This document shows, in pieces, positions 53,015 to 64,000 of a DNA stretch of 64,000 bases (the first letter of the stretch is position 1; each line of letters starts with the position of its first letter). Both the position numbers and the translations under genes were made by a program. The notes under the pieces were generated by a model. It was not told the DNA's origin. It saw only the letters and a list, made by a program, of their open reading frames with translations, and did no database searches. Source of the DNA: Indioceanicola profundi (GTDB lineage: Bacteria > Pseudomonadota > Alphaproteobacteria > Azospirillales > Azospirillaceae); contig NZ_CP030126.1 in the NCBI RefSeq assembly GCF_003568845.1, positions 406,001 through 470,000 on the forward strand. The letters run 5' to 3'.

Positions 53015-54715
53015 ATGGAAGAGGCGCATCATACGCTTCCCTTCGTCCAGGAATCGCTGCTGTTTCTGGCTGCCGCCGTCATCGTCGTGCTGCTGCTGCA
53101 CCGCATCCGGGTCAGCCCGGTGCTGGGCTATCTGCTGGCCGGACTTCTTATCGGCCCATCCGGGCTGAAGCTGGTTGGACAAGTGGAGGAGGTGCGGGCG
53201 GTCGCCGAGTTGGGCGTGGTGTTCCTGCTGTTCGTCATCGGGCTGGAACTGTCGGTGGAGCGGCTGAAGGCGCTTAAGCGCTGGGTCTTCGGACTGGGAA
53301 CGGCCCAGGTGCTGGTCACGTCGACCGCGATCGGCCTGGTCGCCTGGGGCTGGGGCAACAGCGTGGAGGTGGCGGTGGTGCTGGGCTCCTGCCTCGCGCT
53401 GTCCTCGACCGCCGTGGTCATCCAGCTGCTGGTGGAGCGTGGCGAGGTGGCGAGTCCGACCGGCCGCCTGTCCTTCGCCGTACTGCTGTTCCAGGATCTG
53501 GCGGTGGTGCCGATCCTGGTACTGGTCAGCATCCTGGCCAGCCCAGGCGATCAGCCCATTCCGGTGGTGGTGGGGCTGTCCCTGCTGAAGGCCGCGGTGG
53601 CGGTGGTGGCGATCCTGGTGATCGGGCGCTACACGCTGGGGCCGCTGCTGCGCCGCGTGGCAGCGACACGCAGCACCGACCTGTTCACGGCCTGCGCCCT
53701 GATGATCGTGCTGGGCACCGGCTGGGCCACAAATCTGGGCGGGCTGTCTGCGGCGCTGGGCGCGTTCCTGGCGGGGCTGGTGCTGGCGGGCACCGAATTC
53801 CGGCATCAGGTCGAATCGGATATCCAGCCCTTCAAGGGGCTGCTCCTGGGCCTGTTCTTCCTGGCCGTGGGCATGGGCATCGATGTCGGCCTGATCGTGC
53901 ATCAGCTCGGCCTGGTAGTCCTGTCGGTGGTCGGGCTGATCCTGCTGAAAGCTTTGATCGCCGCCGGTCTTGCCGTCGCCTTCGGCGCGCCGCGGGATGT
54001 CGCGATCCGCAGCGGCCTGCTGCTGGGGGAAGGGGGCGAATTCGCCTTTGTCGTCATCGGCACCGCCCTTGCCAGCGGCCTGCTTCCGCAGGAAACAGCG
54101 CAGTTCATGTTTGCCGTGGTGGGCCTGTCCATCGTCGCGACCCCGTTCCTGCCGGCTCTGGCGGATGCAGTGGTGAAGCGCGCGGTCCCGCCCCGGCCGG
54201 AACTGCCGGTGGGGGCTGAGCCCATCGACCAGGACGGGCTGTCCGGCCACGTCATCATCGCCGGCTTCGGCCGCGTCGGGCAGACGGTCGCCAAACTCTT
54301 CACGGAGCAGCAGGTGCCCTATGTCGCCGTGGACCTGGGCCCCGATCTGGTCCGACGCATGCGGGAACAGGATTTGCCCGTGCATTATGGCGACGGCAGC
54401 CGTCCGGAAATCCTGAAGCAGCTCGGCGCCGACCGGGCGGTGGCGGTGGTGGTGACTTTGGACACTCCCTCCGCCGCCGGCCGCACCGTGGACACGATCC
54501 GCCACCACTGGCCGGATCTCCGCATCTTTGCCCGCTCCCGCGACCGGGAGCATGCGGCCGCACTTCTGGCCCAGGGATGCATCGCCGTGGTGCCGGAAAC
54601 CTTTGAAAGCAGCCTGTCCTTGGCCAAGGGCGCGTTGGAGGCGCTGGGCGTGCCGACCGCGGCGGTGGATGAGCTGGTGATCAAGCACCGGGAAACGGAC
54701 GCCACGGCACAATGA
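53015..54715 (+). CDS. CPA2-family K+/H+ antiporter with TrkA-N domain (KefB/C-type), first of a pair
   Basis: Inner membrane potassium/proton antiporter, 566 residues. About 12 membrane segments occupy residues 12-390, with VFLLFVIGLELSVERL and the acidic transport site FQDLAVVPILVL. A cytosolic TrkA-N/RCK nucleotide-binding domain (about 408-525) carries HVIIAGFGRVGQTVA. Kef proteins are gated through that domain. A second CPA2 gene follows after 68 bases on the same strand; the two are not close copies. No KefF/KefG ancillary subunit gene is present. Confidence 0.87.
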   Translation: MEEAHHTLPFVQESLLFLAAAVIVVLLLHRIRVSPVLGYLLAGLLIGPSGLKLVGQVEEVRAVAELGVVFLLFVIGLELSVERLKALKRWVFGLGTAQVLVTSTAIGLVAWGWGNSVEVAVVLGSCLALSSTAVVIQLLVERGEVASPTGRLSFAVLLFQDLAVVPILVLVSILASPGDQPIPVVVGLSLLKAAVAVVAILVIGRYTLGPLLRRVAATRSTDLFTACALMIVLGTGWATNLGGLSAALGAFLAGLVLAGTEFRHQVESDIQPFKGLLLGLFFLAVGMGIDVGLIVHQLGLVVLSVVGLILLKALIAAGLAVAFGAPRDVAIRSGLLLGEGGEFAFVVIGTALASGLLPQETAQFMFAVVGLSIVATPFLPALADAVVKRAVPPRPELPVGAEPIDQDGLSGHVIIAGFGRVGQTVAKLFTEQQVPYVAVDLGPDLVRRMREQDLPVHYGDGSRPEILKQLGADRAVAVVVTLDTPSAAGRTVDTIRHHWPDLRIFARSRDREHAAALLAQGCIAVVPETFESSLSLAKGALEALGVPTAAVDELVIKHRETDATAQ

Positions 54716-54783
54716 CAGGGCACAGTAACGGGTCGGCACGCGCCGGCATCGGGCTATGATGGGGCGAACCGAAGGAGAGCCCG

Positions 54784-56487
54784 ATGGAACTGCTCGCCCA
54801 GAACCCGTTCTATGAGCTTTCGGCACTGCTGGCCCTGGCGGCCGCGGTTGGGCTCGTGGGGCTGATGCTGCGGCAGCCGCTGATCGTCGCCTTCATCGCC
54901 ACCGGTATCCTGGCCGGTCCCGATGCGCTGGGCATCGTCCACTCCGCGGAGCAGATCGACCTGCTGGCGGAGATCGGGATCGCGGTACTGCTGTTCCTCG
55001 TCGGTCTGAAGCTGGACGTTCAGATCGTGCGCAGCCTGGGCGCGGTGGCGGTGGCGACCGGGCTGGGGCAGGTGGGCTTCACCGCCGGGATCGGTTTCCT
55101 GATCTGTCTGGCACTGGGGCTGGACTGGATCACCAGCGCCTATGTCGCCGTCGCCCTGACCTTCTCCAGCACCATCATCATCGTCAAGCTGCTGAGCGAC
55201 AAGCGAGAGGTCGATTCGCTGCATGGGCGCATCGCGCTGGGATTCCTGATCGTCCAGGATATCTTTGTCGTGTTGGCCATGGTGGCGCTGTCGGCCTATG
55301 GCGTCGGAGCCGACAAGGGCTCCAGCGGAATGGGCGTGCCCGGCGTGCTGCTCAGCGGTCTCGTCATGGTCGGGCTGGTCTGGCTGTTCATCCGCTATGT
55401 GGCGGAACGGCTGTTGCGCCGGGTTTCCCGCCTGCCGGAACTGATGCTGACATTCGCGCTGGCCTGGGCCGTGCTGTTCGCCGCACTGGCGGACTGGTTG
55501 GGGCTGGGGAAGGAGATCGGCGGCCTGCTGGCGGGCGTCAGCCTGGCCTCCACCAGTTTCCGGGAGGCGGTGGCATCGCGCCTTTCGTCCCTGCGCGATT
55601 TCCTGCTGCTGTTTTTCTTCATCGGCCTCGGCTCCCGCCTCGACCTGGACCTGCTGGGCAGCATGGTGCCGGAGGCGCTGGCCCTTTCGGCCTTCGTGCT
55701 GGCGGGCAATCCGCTGATCGTGCTGCTGATCATGGGCGCCATGGGTTATCGCAAACGCACCGGCTTCCTGGCCGGCCTCACCGTGGCGCAGATCAGCGAA
55801 TTTTCCCTGATCTTCATGGGCATGGGGCTGACGCTGGGGCATGTGCTGCCCGCCAGCGTGGGGCTGGTCACCCTGGTCGGGCTGATCACCATCACGCTCT
55901 CCACCTACATGATCATCTACTCACAGACCCTGTACCGCATCTTCGAGCCGTGGCTGGATTTCGCGGAGCGGGCGGTGCCCCATCGCGAGAGCAGCCAGGA
56001 CCAGGGTGCTGACGGTATGGGGCGGCATGACGTGCTGCTGTTCGGCCTGGGCCGCTACGGTTTCGAACTCGGCAAAATCCTGACCGAGCGCGGGGCCAAG
56101 GTCATGGGCGTAGACTTCGACCCGCGGGTGGTGGAGCGCTGGCGCACCCGCGGCAACGAAGGCACCTATGGCGACGCCGCCGACCCGGAATTTCCGGCGT
56201 CGCTGCCGGTAAGCGGGATAAGCTGGGTGGTGATCGCCACCACCCCGCTCGCGCCGGGGGTGACCCACAGCGACAACCGCCTCGCCCTGATCGAGGGTTT
56301 GCGGCAAGCCGGCTATGAGGGGCGCATCGCCGTGCGCTGTGACGACCCCTGGGATGCCCGCCGTATGACCGCTGCCGGCGTGGATACCATCCTGATGCCC
56401 TTCGTCGACGCGGCCGGACAGGCGGCGGACGTGCTCGGCTTTCCGACCGATGCGGATGGCGGCGGGCAGCAACGCGCCACGGCCTGA
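54784..56487 (+). CDS. CPA2-family monovalent cation/H+ antiporter with RCK-like domain, second of a pair
   Basis: A 567-residue antiporter: about 12 membrane segments with AVLLFLVGLKLDVQIV and the acidic site GFLIVQDIFVVLAM, then a cytosolic NAD-binding-like domain (about 415-555) with DVLLFGLGRYGFELGKIL. The GlxGxG motif is intact. Its membrane part differs clearly from the preceding paralogue (GIGLELS versus LVGLKLD regions), so this is not a recent duplication. Co-transcription is likely. Different ion or pH ranges may explain keeping both. Confidence 0.85.
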   Translation: MELLAQNPFYELSALLALAAAVGLVGLMLRQPLIVAFIATGILAGPDALGIVHSAEQIDLLAEIGIAVLLFLVGLKLDVQIVRSLGAVAVATGLGQVGFTAGIGFLICLALGLDWITSAYVAVALTFSSTIIIVKLLSDKREVDSLHGRIALGFLIVQDIFVVLAMVALSAYGVGADKGSSGMGVPGVLLSGLVMVGLVWLFIRYVAERLLRRVSRLPELMLTFALAWAVLFAALADWLGLGKEIGGLLAGVSLASTSFREAVASRLSSLRDFLLLFFFIGLGSRLDLDLLGSMVPEALALSAFVLAGNPLIVLLIMGAMGYRKRTGFLAGLTVAQISEFSLIFMGMGLTLGHVLPASVGLVTLVGLITITLSTYMIIYSQTLYRIFEPWLDFAERAVPHRESSQDQGADGMGRHDVLLFGLGRYGFELGKILTERGAKVMGVDFDPRVVERWRTRGNEGTYGDAADPEFPASLPVSGISWVVIATTPLAPGVTHSDNRLALIEGLRQAGYEGRIAVRCDDPWDARRMTAAGVDTILMPFVDAAGQAADVLGFPTDADGGGQQRATA

Positions 56488-56530
56488 CGCCGCACTCCCC
56501 TGATGACGCGCCGCCGGGAATCCGCTACCA

Positions 56531-56558
56531 CCGTTGCAGATCGTTTCTGCTGCAACGG
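56531..56558. promoter_or_regulatory. Inverted repeat upstream of mccA, candidate operator
   Basis: CCGTTGCAG (56531-56539) and CTGCAACGG (56550-56558) are perfect 9-base arms with a 10-base spacer, 42 bases before the mccA start. The half-site GTTGCA is shared with the dyad before the TonB receptor, but spacing differs. It could equally form an mRNA hairpin. Confidence 0.5.
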
Positions 56559-56600
56559 ACCGGGCGCAGACCCGGCCGGACCAAAGGCTTGGGAGGGGGC

Positions 56601-58606
<2,006 letters not shown>

Positions 58607-58610
<4 letters not shown>

Positions 58611-59089
58611 CGCAGCATCGCCCCATAGAGCGCGCCCCGCGGGTTCCTGGTCAGGCCTAGCGACGCGTAGAATGCTGCCTGCGGACCGTCCGCGGCGGAT
58701 GCCAGCCAGATGCAGTCCGCACCCATGCGGTAGGATTCCTCGACCAGCCGGCGCATCAGGGCCGTGCCGATTCCCCGTCTCTGGGCCATCGGCACGACCC
58801 CGATCTCCTCCACCCGCATCTGGAACCCGGCGGCGGAGGATTGGGCAACGGCCAGCAGATAGCCCAGCATGGCCCCGTTCCCATCCTCCGCCACGGCGGC
58901 ATAGGCGCGCGGCATGCCCAGTATTTCCCGGACGCGGTCCAATGCTCGCGCCTCCGGCCAGTCCTCGTTCCAGGGCGGTGCCGCCAGTGCGGAGCGCAGG
59001 GCCGCGGCAATCTCAGGCGCGTCCTCCGGTACGCCGGGCCGCAGGCGGGGCGTACCGGCAGAGGAGGCTGCGGAGGAGGGCGGCGTCAT
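58607..59089 (-). CDS. GNAT-family N-acetyltransferase
   Basis: A 160-residue acetyltransferase with the acetyl-CoA binding motif VVPMAQRRGIGTALMRRLVEE (Q/RxxGxG/A) and the late strand-helix ADGPQAAFYASLGLTR. Acceptor unknown: small molecule, peptide or protein N-termini are all possible. It sits antisense between mccA and mvaB, with its stop overlapping the mccA stop and its start 110 bases before mvaB. It therefore interrupts an otherwise co-directional leucine-degradation pair. Confidence 0.8.
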
Positions 59090-59199
59090 GGGGCTGCTCC
59101 GGCTGGGCGAACGTCCCGGATAGCAGTGCTGGCTTGCGCCCCGCCGGTCAATCCGTAGAGTGCGGCAACCTGGTCCAGATCGAAGAGAGCGCCCGCCCC

Positions 59200-60099
59200 A
59201 TGGCTTTCATCCGCATCGTCGAGGTCGGCCCGCGCGACGGGCTGCAGAACGAGAGCCGGGCCATCGCCCTGGACACCAAGGTGGAACTGATCGACCGGCT
59301 CGCCGCCACGGGGCTGAAGAGCATTGAGGCCGGGGCTTTCGTCTCCCCGAAATGGGTTCCGCAGATGGCTGGCTCCGGCGAGGTGCTGACCCGTATCCGG
59401 AAAGCGCCCGGCGTGGCCTATCCTGTGCTGGTGCCGAACGAGAAGGGGCTGGAGGCGGCCCTGGCTGCGGGCGCGCAGGAAATCGCCGTGTTCGGAGCGG
59501 CATCGGAAAGCTTCAGCCGGCGCAACATCAATTGCAGCATCGCCGAAAGTCTCGACCGCTTCCGTCCTGTCGCCGAGCAGGCCCTTGCGGCGGGTCTGAA
59601 GGTCCGCGGCTATGTCTCCTGCGTGCTGGGCTGCCCCTATGAGGGGGAGATCGATGCAGGCAAGGTGGCGGAGGTGGCGGCGGCCCTCGTTTCCATGGGC
59701 TGTTACGAGGTCAGCCTGGGAGACACCATCGGCGTCGGCACGCCAGCCAGGGCCAAGCGGATGGCGCAGCGGGTGGCTCAGGATGTCTCGGCCGACAGGC
59801 TGGCGCTGCACTTCCACGATACCTACGGTCAGGCCGTGGCAAATATCCTCGCCTGTCTGGAAACAGGCGTTGCCGTCATCGACACATCCGTCGCCGGGCT
59901 CGGCGGCTGCCCCTATGCCAAGGGTGCCAGCGGCAATGTGGCGACGGAGGATGTGCTCTACCTGCTCAACGGGCTGGGGCTGGAAACCGGCGTGGACCTT
60001 GATAAGGTCGCCCGGATCGGCGGCTGGATTTCGGACCAGCTTGAACGGCCGAACGGAAGCAAGGTGGGGCGTGCCCTGCTGGCGAAGGCAGTCGCCTGA
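59200..60099 (+). CDS. mvaB: Hydroxymethylglutaryl-CoA lyase
   Basis: Splits HMG-CoA into acetyl-CoA and acetoacetate, the last step of leucine catabolism. The 299-residue TIM-barrel protein has VEVGPRDGLQNE at the start, the metal-ligand HFHDTYGQAVAN, and the active-site loop GLGGCPYAKGASGNVATED with the catalytic cysteine. ATG 59200 (MAFIRIVEVGPRDG) is the clear start. It follows mccA apart from the intervening antisense GNAT gene. Confidence 0.94.
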   Translation: MAFIRIVEVGPRDGLQNESRAIALDTKVELIDRLAATGLKSIEAGAFVSPKWVPQMAGSGEVLTRIRKAPGVAYPVLVPNEKGLEAALAAGAQEIAVFGAASESFSRRNINCSIAESLDRFRPVAEQALAAGLKVRGYVSCVLGCPYEGEIDAGKVAEVAAALVSMGCYEVSLGDTIGVGTPARAKRMAQRVAQDVSADRLALHFHDTYGQAVANILACLETGVAVIDTSVAGLGGCPYAKGASGNVATEDVLYLLNGLGLETGVDLDKVARIGGWISDQLERPNGSKVGRALLAKAVA

Positions 60100-60276
60100 G
60101 CCCGGCGAAGTCACGAGCGGAGCGCATGGCCCGCACGGCATGATCCCGGATGCCGGACGGGCAAGGATACGGCTGCGACAGTGCGGCCCCTGGTCCTGCT
60201 GCCGCAGGCGCCCAACCTGTCGGGCAGATCGGCGCTCCGGGCGTCCGCTGCTACACGTATCTTCTGGACCTTTCCC

Positions 60277-60702
60277 ATGACCATCCATCTCCTCCGCCTT
60301 GCTGTCAGGGCGGAAAGCCTCGAATCGATGCGGGCCTGGCGCCAGGAGGCGCAGATCGACTGGCAGGGCCGGCGTGTCGTGCCGACCTGGACCAAGCGCG
60401 CGCCCAACCGTCAAGCCGAGTTGCTGGATGGCGGCTGCATCTACTGGGTGGTGAAGGGATTCATCCGCTGCCGTCAGCGCATGATCGGCTTCGAGATGCG
60501 GAACGATGCGGACGGGCAGAGCTACTGCGCCATGATGATGGACCCCGAGCTGGTCGAGACGATCGCCGTGCCAAAGCGCCCCTTCCAGGGCTGGCGCTAT
60601 CTCAAGCCGGAAGATGCGCCCAACGATCTTGGGGAGGGGAATGGCGGGGACGCCCTGCCGGAACATCTGCTGGAGGAATTGCGGGCGTTGGGCCTGGCCT
60701 GA
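60277..60702 (+). CDS. DUF1489 family protein
   Basis: A 141-residue cytosolic protein matching the alphaproteobacterial DUF1489 pattern: MTIHLLRLAVRAESLESMRAWR, ELLDGGCIYWVVKGFIRCRQRMIGFE, MMDPELVETIAVPKRPFQGWRYLKPEDAPNDL. The function is unknown. The start at 60277 is chosen for its match to the family's N-terminus over a GTG 32 codons upstream. It is the last protein gene before the rRNA operon. Confidence 0.8.
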   Translation: MTIHLLRLAVRAESLESMRAWRQEAQIDWQGRRVVPTWTKRAPNRQAELLDGGCIYWVVKGFIRCRQRMIGFEMRNDADGQSYCAMMMDPELVETIAVPKRPFQGWRYLKPEDAPNDLGEGNGGDALPEHLLEELRALGLA

Positions 60703-60734
60703 GGGGAATTTCCGCCTTGTGCAGAAAAAACCCA

Positions 60735-60763
60735 TTGACCCAGTCGGTGTAACCCCCTACATA
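60735..60763 (+). promoter_or_regulatory. Probable rRNA operon promoter
   Basis: TTGACC (60735-60740) and TACATA (60758-60763) with a 17-base spacer, followed by a GC-rich discriminator. It precedes the 16S gene by about 570 bases. A second weaker pair (TTGACC at 60988-60993, GATACA at 61012-61017) may be another promoter. Confidence 0.55.
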
Positions 60764-60769
60764 GCCGCT

Positions 60770-61332
60770 CCGCCGCGGGACGGACCGGTGGCGCTGCTGC
60801 GAGGCGGCGCCGGGGGTTGGGTCTGGCGGCGGCGTGGTGTCGAAGACGGTCCCGTCCTTATGGACGGCGCGGCCGGCCCGGAGAGGGAAAGCGGAGCGGG
60901 CCTTGAAAAAAAGGCCTTGCGCTGCGGCCCGGACGGGAGTAGATACCGCGGCCCCGGCGAGCGGGACGGGACGGCGGCGACGCGGTCTTGACCAAGGCTC
61001 GGATGGGGCCAGATACAGGTTTCGCCCCAGCCTCTGACGAGGTTTGCCGGCCAGCCGCGAGGCGGGCGGCGCGGGGTGTTGGCGGCCTTCGGGCCGCAGC
61101 GGTTCTTGAACAACTGCATATGGTTTTGAGAAGGGATGCGCAGGCGGCGGTCTCTGGGTGCCGGCGGGAGCTGGTGTTTGGAGTGCCTTTAGCTTGTGCA
61201 TCACGCCAAGAATGCTCTGACCTGTTCTGATGGAGACATCGGGGCGGGTGCTTCAGGAGACAATTCGGGTAGGATTGCACCGGTTGAGGTGCTCCGTCGA
61301 TGAGGATGTTGGTTTCGGCCGATATCCGCTTC
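60770..61332 (+). other. rRNA operon leader with a 16S processing strand
   Basis: A long leader between promoter and 16S rRNA with no protein gene. TTGAGAAGGGATGCGC (61126-61141) is perfectly complementary to 62892-62907 in the spacer beyond 16S, and GGCGGCGG next to it also pairs. Together they form the long stem usually cut by RNase III to release pre-16S RNA. Confidence 0.7.
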
Positions 61333-62824
<1,492 letters not shown>

Positions 62825-62952
62825 ACCGGCTCATCCGCCGCCCCGCCTGAGATGTTCAGGCCCTGGGTTTCCAGGTAAGGGGCCGCCGCCGGCGCATCCC
62901 TTCTCAACGGATCATGAGCAACCTGCCCCCGGCAGTCGGGCTTGTGGCTCTG

Positions 62953-62976
62953 GGCCCCGGATCGGGGTCCGGGGCC
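62953..62976 (+). other. Strong hairpin in the 16S-tRNA-Ile spacer
   Basis: GGCCCCGGA (62953-62961) pairs perfectly with TCCGGGGCC (62968-62976) around TCGGGG. It is probably a processing or folding element of the precursor RNA. Confidence 0.55.
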
Positions 62977-63007
62977 GAAGCCTCCGACCCAGGGGCTCGG
63001 AAGCTTC

Positions 63008-63084
63008 GGGCTAGTAGCTCAGCTGGTTAGAGCGCGCGCTTGATAAGCGTGAGGTCGCAAGTTCAAATCTTGCCTGGCCCACCA
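63008..63084 (+). tRNA. tRNA-Ile (anticodon GAT)
   Basis: A 77-base tRNA with encoded CCA. Acceptor GGGCTAG pairs with CTGGCCC (one wobble); the anticodon loop CTTGATAAG gives GAT; the T loop is TTCAAAT. It stands in the 16S-23S spacer as is usual. Confidence 0.95.
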
Positions 63085-63089
63085 TACCC

Positions 63090-63165
63090 GGGGGCGTAGC
63101 TCAGTTGGGAGAGCGCGTGCTTTGCAAGCATGAGGTCGTCGGTTCGATCCCGTCCGCCTCCACCA
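63090..63165 (+). tRNA. tRNA-Ala (anticodon TGC)
   Basis: A 76-base tRNA with encoded CCA. Acceptor GGGGGCG pairs with CGCCTCC (one wobble); the anticodon loop CTTTGCAAG gives TGC; the T loop is TTCGATC with one mismatch in its stem. It follows tRNA-Ile by 5 bases. Confidence 0.95.
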
Positions 63166-63433
63166 GGTTCTTGGTGTCGAGGGGCGGGGAGAGCCCGGCC
63201 CCCTTGTGATCCGATGAGAAGACAGCAGATTGCCCGTGGGCATGGCGCATGGCGCCGGCCCTGGGCATTGGAGGCACCGGCCTCCGGTTCTTGGGACATT
63301 GTGAAGAAGGTAAATGCAAGTGTGACCGAGGGAGGTCCGCTGGCCTGGGAAGGCCGGTTTGGATCTCCAGGGAACTGCACTTTCAGGTGCGCTTGCGTGT
63401 GGGGTTTCCCCTGCGCGTGGGGCATCATGAGAG
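63166..63433 (+). other. tRNA-Ala to 23S spacer (268 bases)
   Basis: Transcribed spacer without a gene. Short GC-rich self-complementary pieces (for example GGCACCGGCC and GGCCGGTTT) are present. I see no second tRNA and cannot place the 23S processing stem, because its partner lies beyond the window. Confidence 0.6.
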
Positions 63434-64000
63434 GATCAAGCGTAATAAGGGCATCTGGTGGATGCCTTGGCACTGAGAGGCGATGAAGGACGTTGCACGC
63501 TGCGATAAGCCATGGGGAGCCGCGAGCAGGCTATGATCCGTGGATTTCCGAATGGGGCAACCCACCGCGCAAGCGGTATCCCAAGCTGAATCCATAGGTT
63601 TGGGAGGCGAACCCGGGGAACTGAAACATCTAAGTACCCGGAGGAAAGGACATCAACCGAGACTCCGCTAGTAGTGGCGAGCGAACGCGGACCAGGCCAG
63701 TGGTCTTCTCTACATAACCGGAACCGTCTGGAAAGTCGGGCCAGAGCGGGTGATAGCCCCGTACGGGTAAACCGGAGAAGATCCTTGAGTAGGGCGGGAC
63801 ACGAGACATCCTGTCTGAACATGGGGGACCACCCTCCAAGCCTAAGTACTCCTCAGTGACCGATAGTGAACCAGTACCGTGAGGGAAAGGTGAAAAGCAC
63901 CCCGACGAGGGGAGTGAAAGAGCACCTGAAACCGGATGCCTACAAGCAGTGGGAGCCGCCTTGCGCGGTGACCGCGTACCTTTTGTATAATGGGTCAGCG
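63434..64000 (+). rRNA. rrl: 23S ribosomal RNA, 5' part (cut by window end)
   Basis: Begins near GATCAAGCGTAATAAGGGCA and continues with the conserved GGTGGATGCCTTGGCACT and GAGGCGATGAAGGACG of domain I, up to the window edge. The exact 5' end is an estimate within a few bases. Confidence 0.94.

Noticed and set aside
52738..53277. 179-codon plus-strand frame overlapping the first CPA2 antiporter
   Set aside because: It crosses the repeat island and continues in another frame inside the antiporter gene; its composition is not protein-like.

Overview
The window comes from the chromosome of a high-GC alphaproteobacterium, most likely of the order Rhodospirillales and close to the Azospirillum group. 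This is judged from gene order (secY-adk-rpsM-rpsK-rpoA-rplQ), an alphaproteobacterial 16S rRNA, an ATP12-type F1 chaperone beside a RluC-type synthase and a HAD phosphatase, a DUF1489 protein, and a 16S-tRNA-Ile-tRNA-Ala-23S rRNA operon. I see no prophage, insertion sequence, transposase or CRISPR array; almost all of it looks like ordinary core chromosome.

Layout. 1-4.3 kb: end of the ribosomal protein/RNA polymerase alpha operon with a strong terminator. 4.3-11.7 kb: racemase, Cys-rich lipoprotein, HtrA protease, RarA, AhpD-like protein, DUF429 protein, fluoride channel, pseudouridine synthase and a small lipoprotein. 11.9-17.4 kb: HAD phosphatase, ATP12, propionyl-CoA carboxylase beta, an SCP2 protein under a perfect 20-bp palindrome, and a K+/H+ antiporter. 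17.4-26.7 kb: cyanide-insensitive-type bd oxidase, signal peptidase with a nucleotidyltransferase, biotin-dependent carboxylase alpha, acylphosphatase, an unknown Cys protein behind a Fur-box-like site, MscL and LipB. 26.9-31 kb: tRNA-Leu(GAG), MaeB malic enzyme and MgtE. 31-36 kb: a large TonB-dependent receptor with dyads upstream, and glycerol kinase. 36.2-40.5 kb: tandem RNA hairpins, then an OmpA-fold protein, a MotA/TolQ/ExbB-type channel, a MotB-like protein with a long coiled coil, and a convergent FemAB-like acyltransferase. 40.5-51.6 kb: EpmA, a diguanylate cyclase, AsmA, ThiE, FAD oxidoreductase with photolyase, PdeM phosphoesterase, DUF350, a Tat-exported redoxin and an unknown membrane protein. 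51.7-60.7 kb: enoyl-CoA hydratase, a repeat-bearing gap, two CPA2 antiporters, methylcrotonyl-CoA carboxylase alpha, GNAT, HMG-CoA lyase and DUF1489. 60.7-64 kb: rRNA operon, cut off inside 23S.

Working together. Several genes serve branched-chain amino acid, odd-chain and propionate breakdown (pccA, pccB, a methylglutaconyl-CoA-hydratase-like enzyme, mccA, mvaB, possibly the SCP2 protein), but they are scattered and the MCC beta subunit and isovaleryl-CoA dehydrogenase are absent. Three monovalent cation/proton antiporters, MgtE, CrcB and MscL handle ions and turgor. The most intriguing unexplained unit is the ZorAB/MotAB-like proton-channel cluster at 36.4-39.4 kb. Next come the candidate regulatory DNA and RNA elements: the 20-bp palindrome, the Fur-like box, the GTTGCA dyads and the triple hairpin.
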